Shown here: positions 61,515 through 64,000 of the stretch, piece by piece
Position numbering within the stretch: the first letter of the stretch is position 1
Layout of the letters: the number at the start of each line of letters is the position of its first letter
From: Bacteroidota bacterium
GTDB lineage: Bacteria; Bacteroidota; Ignavibacteria; Ignavibacteriales; Ignavibacteriaceae
Length of the DNA: 64,000 nt
NCBI GenBank assembly: GCA_021824565.1
Contig: JAKAKL010000116.1
Span: forward strand, 1-64,000
Reading direction: 5' to 3'
Made by a program: the position numbers and the translations under genes
Notes under the pieces: generated by a model
The model's input: the letters and a program-made list of their open reading frames with translations, nothing else
Told to the model about the DNA's origin: nothing
Databases searched by the model: none

Positions 61515-62444
61515 ATGAAATTAACTAATGAAATAGTAATTCAGAAAGCTAAGGCTTGCGGGTTTGATCTTGTCGGGTTTGCTGCAGCTTCGGAATTGGG
61601 AGATGAAATTAAGCGCCTCCAAGATTGGCTGGAACGCGGGTATCAAGCCGGCATGTCATACATGGAAAAGAATATCGACAAAAGAAAAGATGTTTTAAAT
61701 GTTCTGCAAAATGCAAGAAGCATAATCTCATTAGGGCTAAATTATTTTCACAACGAAAATTTTTCCGGCAATAATGAAGCCGGAAAAGTTTCTAGATATG
61801 CGTGGGGAAAAGATTATCATTTAATAATCCGGGAAAAGCTTTCGCTTCTGGAAAATGAATTGAAGGAGATCGACGAAACATTTGAATCGAAATCTTATGT
61901 CGATACAGGACCGATAATGGATAAATCTTGGGCTGTAAAATCAGGCGTGGGATGGCTTGGCAAACATTCAAATGTAATTAATAAGGAATTTGGAAGCTGG
62001 TTTTTTATTGCAACCATAATTACTAATTATGAATTTGCATATTCATCACCCATACCGGATTTCTGCGGAAAGTGCACAGCATGTTTAGAGGCTTGTCCAA
62101 CAGATGCAATTGTTAATCCTTATGTGGTGGATGCCAACAAATGTATCTCTTATTTGACAATTGAAAACAAAAAAGAAATCCCGGATGAGTTCAAAGAAAA
62201 GTTTGACAACTGGATTTTCGGATGCGATATTTGTCAGGTTGTTTGTCCATGGAATATTAAATTTGCGCAGGAAACCTCATCTGAAGAATTTCATTCAGTT
62301 GAAAATAAAGAATTGAATTTAAAAGATATTATAAATATGGGTGAGGAAGAATTTAAAATTAGATTTAATAACAGTCCTATAAAAAGAGCCAAGCTTTCCG
62401 GCATAAAAAGGAATGTGATATTCTTAAAGAAAGCAGAAGATTAA
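61515..62444 (+). CDS. queG: Epoxyqueuosine reductase
   Basis: CGKCTACLEACPTDAIV...CDICQVVCPWN. Confidence 0.92.
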   Translation: MKLTNEIVIQKAKACGFDLVGFAAASELGDEIKRLQDWLERGYQAGMSYMEKNIDKRKDVLNVLQNARSIISLGLNYFHNENFSGNNEAGKVSRYAWGKDYHLIIREKLSLLENELKEIDETFESKSYVDTGPIMDKSWAVKSGVGWLGKHSNVINKEFGSWFFIATIITNYEFAYSSPIPDFCGKCTACLEACPTDAIVNPYVVDANKCISYLTIENKKEIPDEFKEKFDNWIFGCDICQVVCPWNIKFAQETSSEEFHSVENKELNLKDIINMGEEEFKIRFNNSPIKRAKLSGIKRNVIFLKKAED

Positions 62445-62546
62445 GTCTTTGAAACTTTAGAGGAGGAAATGAATCTAATACAATTGAAATTAGAAAAATA
62501 AAATTGACAGAAAATATTTTTTGAAAGAACAGAAAACGGAGAAATA

Positions 62547-63494
62547 ATGACAGAGAACAATCATTACAAAGTTATAATTATTGGATCGGGACCGGCAGGT
62601 TTTACTGCAGCGCTTTACACAGGGCGGGCAAATCTTAATCCATTGATGTTTGAGGGTATGCAGCCCGGCGGGCAGTTAACTATAACTACCGAAGTAGAAA
62701 ATTATCCCGGCTTTGAGCATGGAATCCAGGGTCCTGAGTTAATGGACATAATGCGAAAGCAAGCTCAAAGATTCGGAGCCAAATCAGTTTATCAGGAAAT
62801 AACTGAAGTTGATTTTTCAAGACGTCCTTTTGTTTTGAAATCGTACGACGAAATTTACACTGCCGACGCAGTTATAGTTTCGACCGGAGCTTCTGCAAGG
62901 CTTTTAGGAATTGAGAGCGAAAATAAATTTATGGGTTACGGAGTTTCAGCATGCGCAACATGCGACGGATTCTTTTTTAAGGGATTGAAGATTCTTGTTG
63001 TCGGAGGAGGAGATACTGCGATGGAAGAAGCGAATTATCTTACAAAGTTTGCCTCAGAAGTTACCGTTGTACACCGCAGAGATGAGTTCCGCGCTTCAAA
63101 GATCATGCTCGACAGAGCCAAGAAAAATCCAAAGATAAAATTCTTGATGAACAAAGTTATCAAGGAAGTTATTGGCAAGGACGAGAATGGAAGAAAATCG
63201 ATGACAGGAGTAATTCTTCGAGATACAAAAGACAATTCTACTTCACAGGTTGAAGCCGACGGTTTATTTATCGCAATAGGTCATAAACCTAACACAGATT
63301 TATTCAAAGGAATTTTGGATATGGATGAAACCGGCTATTTAAAAGTAAAAGCTGGTTCTACATATACAAATATTGAAGGCGTTTTTGCTGCTGGAGATGT
63401 TGCTGATAAAACTTATCGGCAGGCAATTTCAGCGGCTGGCACCGGATGCATGGCAGCAATTGATGCCGAGCGCTGGCTTGAAGCACAAGAATAA
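62547..63494 (+). CDS. trxB: Thioredoxin reductase
   Basis: IIGSGPAGFTAALYTGRA; CATCDGFFFKG. Confidence 0.95.
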   Translation: MTENNHYKVIIIGSGPAGFTAALYTGRANLNPLMFEGMQPGGQLTITTEVENYPGFEHGIQGPELMDIMRKQAQRFGAKSVYQEITEVDFSRRPFVLKSYDEIYTADAVIVSTGASARLLGIESENKFMGYGVSACATCDGFFFKGLKILVVGGGDTAMEEANYLTKFASEVTVVHRRDEFRASKIMLDRAKKNPKIKFLMNKVIKEVIGKDENGRKSMTGVILRDTKDNSTSQVEADGLFIAIGHKPNTDLFKGILDMDETGYLKVKAGSTYTNIEGVFAAGDVADKTYRQAISAAGTGCMAAIDAERWLEAQE

Positions 63495-63503
63495 AAAAAA
63501 ATT

Positions 63504-63528
63504 AAAGCCGGTTTATTCAACCGGCTTT
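63504..63528. terminator. Bidirectional terminator
   Basis: AAAGCCGGTT-tattc-AACCGGCTTT with flanking A/T runs. Confidence 0.92.
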
Positions 63529-63530
63529 TT

Positions 63531-63887
63531 TTATTTCGTTGTTTCTTTTGAATCGTATTTTTTAGCTATAAGATTTGCCACTACAAAACCGATCCCGGTT
63601 ATAGTGAATAAGGAAAAAGGTACGTAATAATCTCTGCTTAAATAATCCTGCAGCATTAAACCTACACCTAATCCTATTCCGAAAAATATACAAATTATTC
63701 CTGCCTTAAGAAGCCTATGCGGATCTTTCTTTGATTCGAAGAATTGCTTTATTGATTCCGCATCCAGACCTTTTTCTATCAGCATTTGTCTTTCTCTAAA
63801 CCGGAAGTAGTAATAAGCAACGAGCACTAAGCCGGTTATTAGAAACAATATGATTGGAATAAAAACTCCGATTACTCCTGGATTCAT
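63531..63887 (-). CDS. DUF6249-like small membrane protein
   Basis: Two/three hydrophobic helices with an RERQMLIEKGL linker. Confidence 0.55.
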   Translation of the reverse strand: MNPGVIGVFIPIILFLITGLVLVAYYYFRFRERQMLIEKGLDAESIKQFFESKKDPHRLLKAGIICIFFGIGLGVGLMLQDYLSRDYYVPFSLFTITGIGFVVANLIAKKYDSKETTK

Positions 63888-64000
63888 TTTATTTTCCTTT
63901 CTAATTAATTAATATTTTATTTAACTGATTTTCTTTTTGCACTGAAATTTGTTAATAATTTTTTCTCTCACAACTTTTGACTTGGGCTGTAAAGAATAGG

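Noticed and set aside
1-64000. tRNA, rRNA, integrase/transposase, prophage or canonical defence system
   Set aside because: None recognised; apart from the MntA-HepT remnant no defence-type domains were seen.

Overview
The window is an AT-rich bacterial chromosome segment, densely coding. Its gene content suggests the Bacteroidota/Chlorobi group, probably Ignavibacteria-like: a T9SS-type C-terminal sorting domain, TAnnTTTG promoters, and few strong Shine-Dalgarno sites. This placement is inference. Most of the window is housekeeping or metabolism: GTP-dependent PEPCK; a PAS-rich hybrid histidine kinase; a trimeric NAD-linked [FeFe]-hydrogenase operon; rlmB-lgt-hisS-ptsN; purL; an Rrf2/4Fe-4S/Ric/hemerythrin nitrosative-stress-like cluster; prs-rplY-pth-rpsF-ssb-rpsR-rplI; rpmB/greA; ribD-ribE-tilS-hpt-ftsH; pncB; an M13 peptidase; c-type cytochromes; a CzcCBA-type RND efflux operon; and a ferredoxin, MBL/Rieske, queG, trxB. 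The most unusual signal is three unrelated tandem-repeat arrays in otherwise non-coding gaps (about 16.39-16.78 kb, 42.58-42.94 kb and 59.04-59.57 kb). Their periods are 42, 84 (=4x21, with a 168-bp higher order) and 21 bp (locally 42), so all are multiples of 21 bp, nearly free of net indels and largely open in at least one frame. A cluster of three covarying short palindromes lies next to the second array. Other notable points: a receiver in the hydrogenase operon lacking its phospho-acceptor Asp; a decayed MntA-HepT toxin-antitoxin pair missed by the ORF track; a 13-bp poly-G tract upstream of a LuxR-type regulator; a perfect 10-bp-arm palindrome in front of the Rrf2 gene; an SD-sequestering leader before rpsF; and a terminator-like hairpin in the greA leader. 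No rRNA, tRNA, CRISPR array or intact transposase was recognised. All calls come from reading the sequence; no database search was run.
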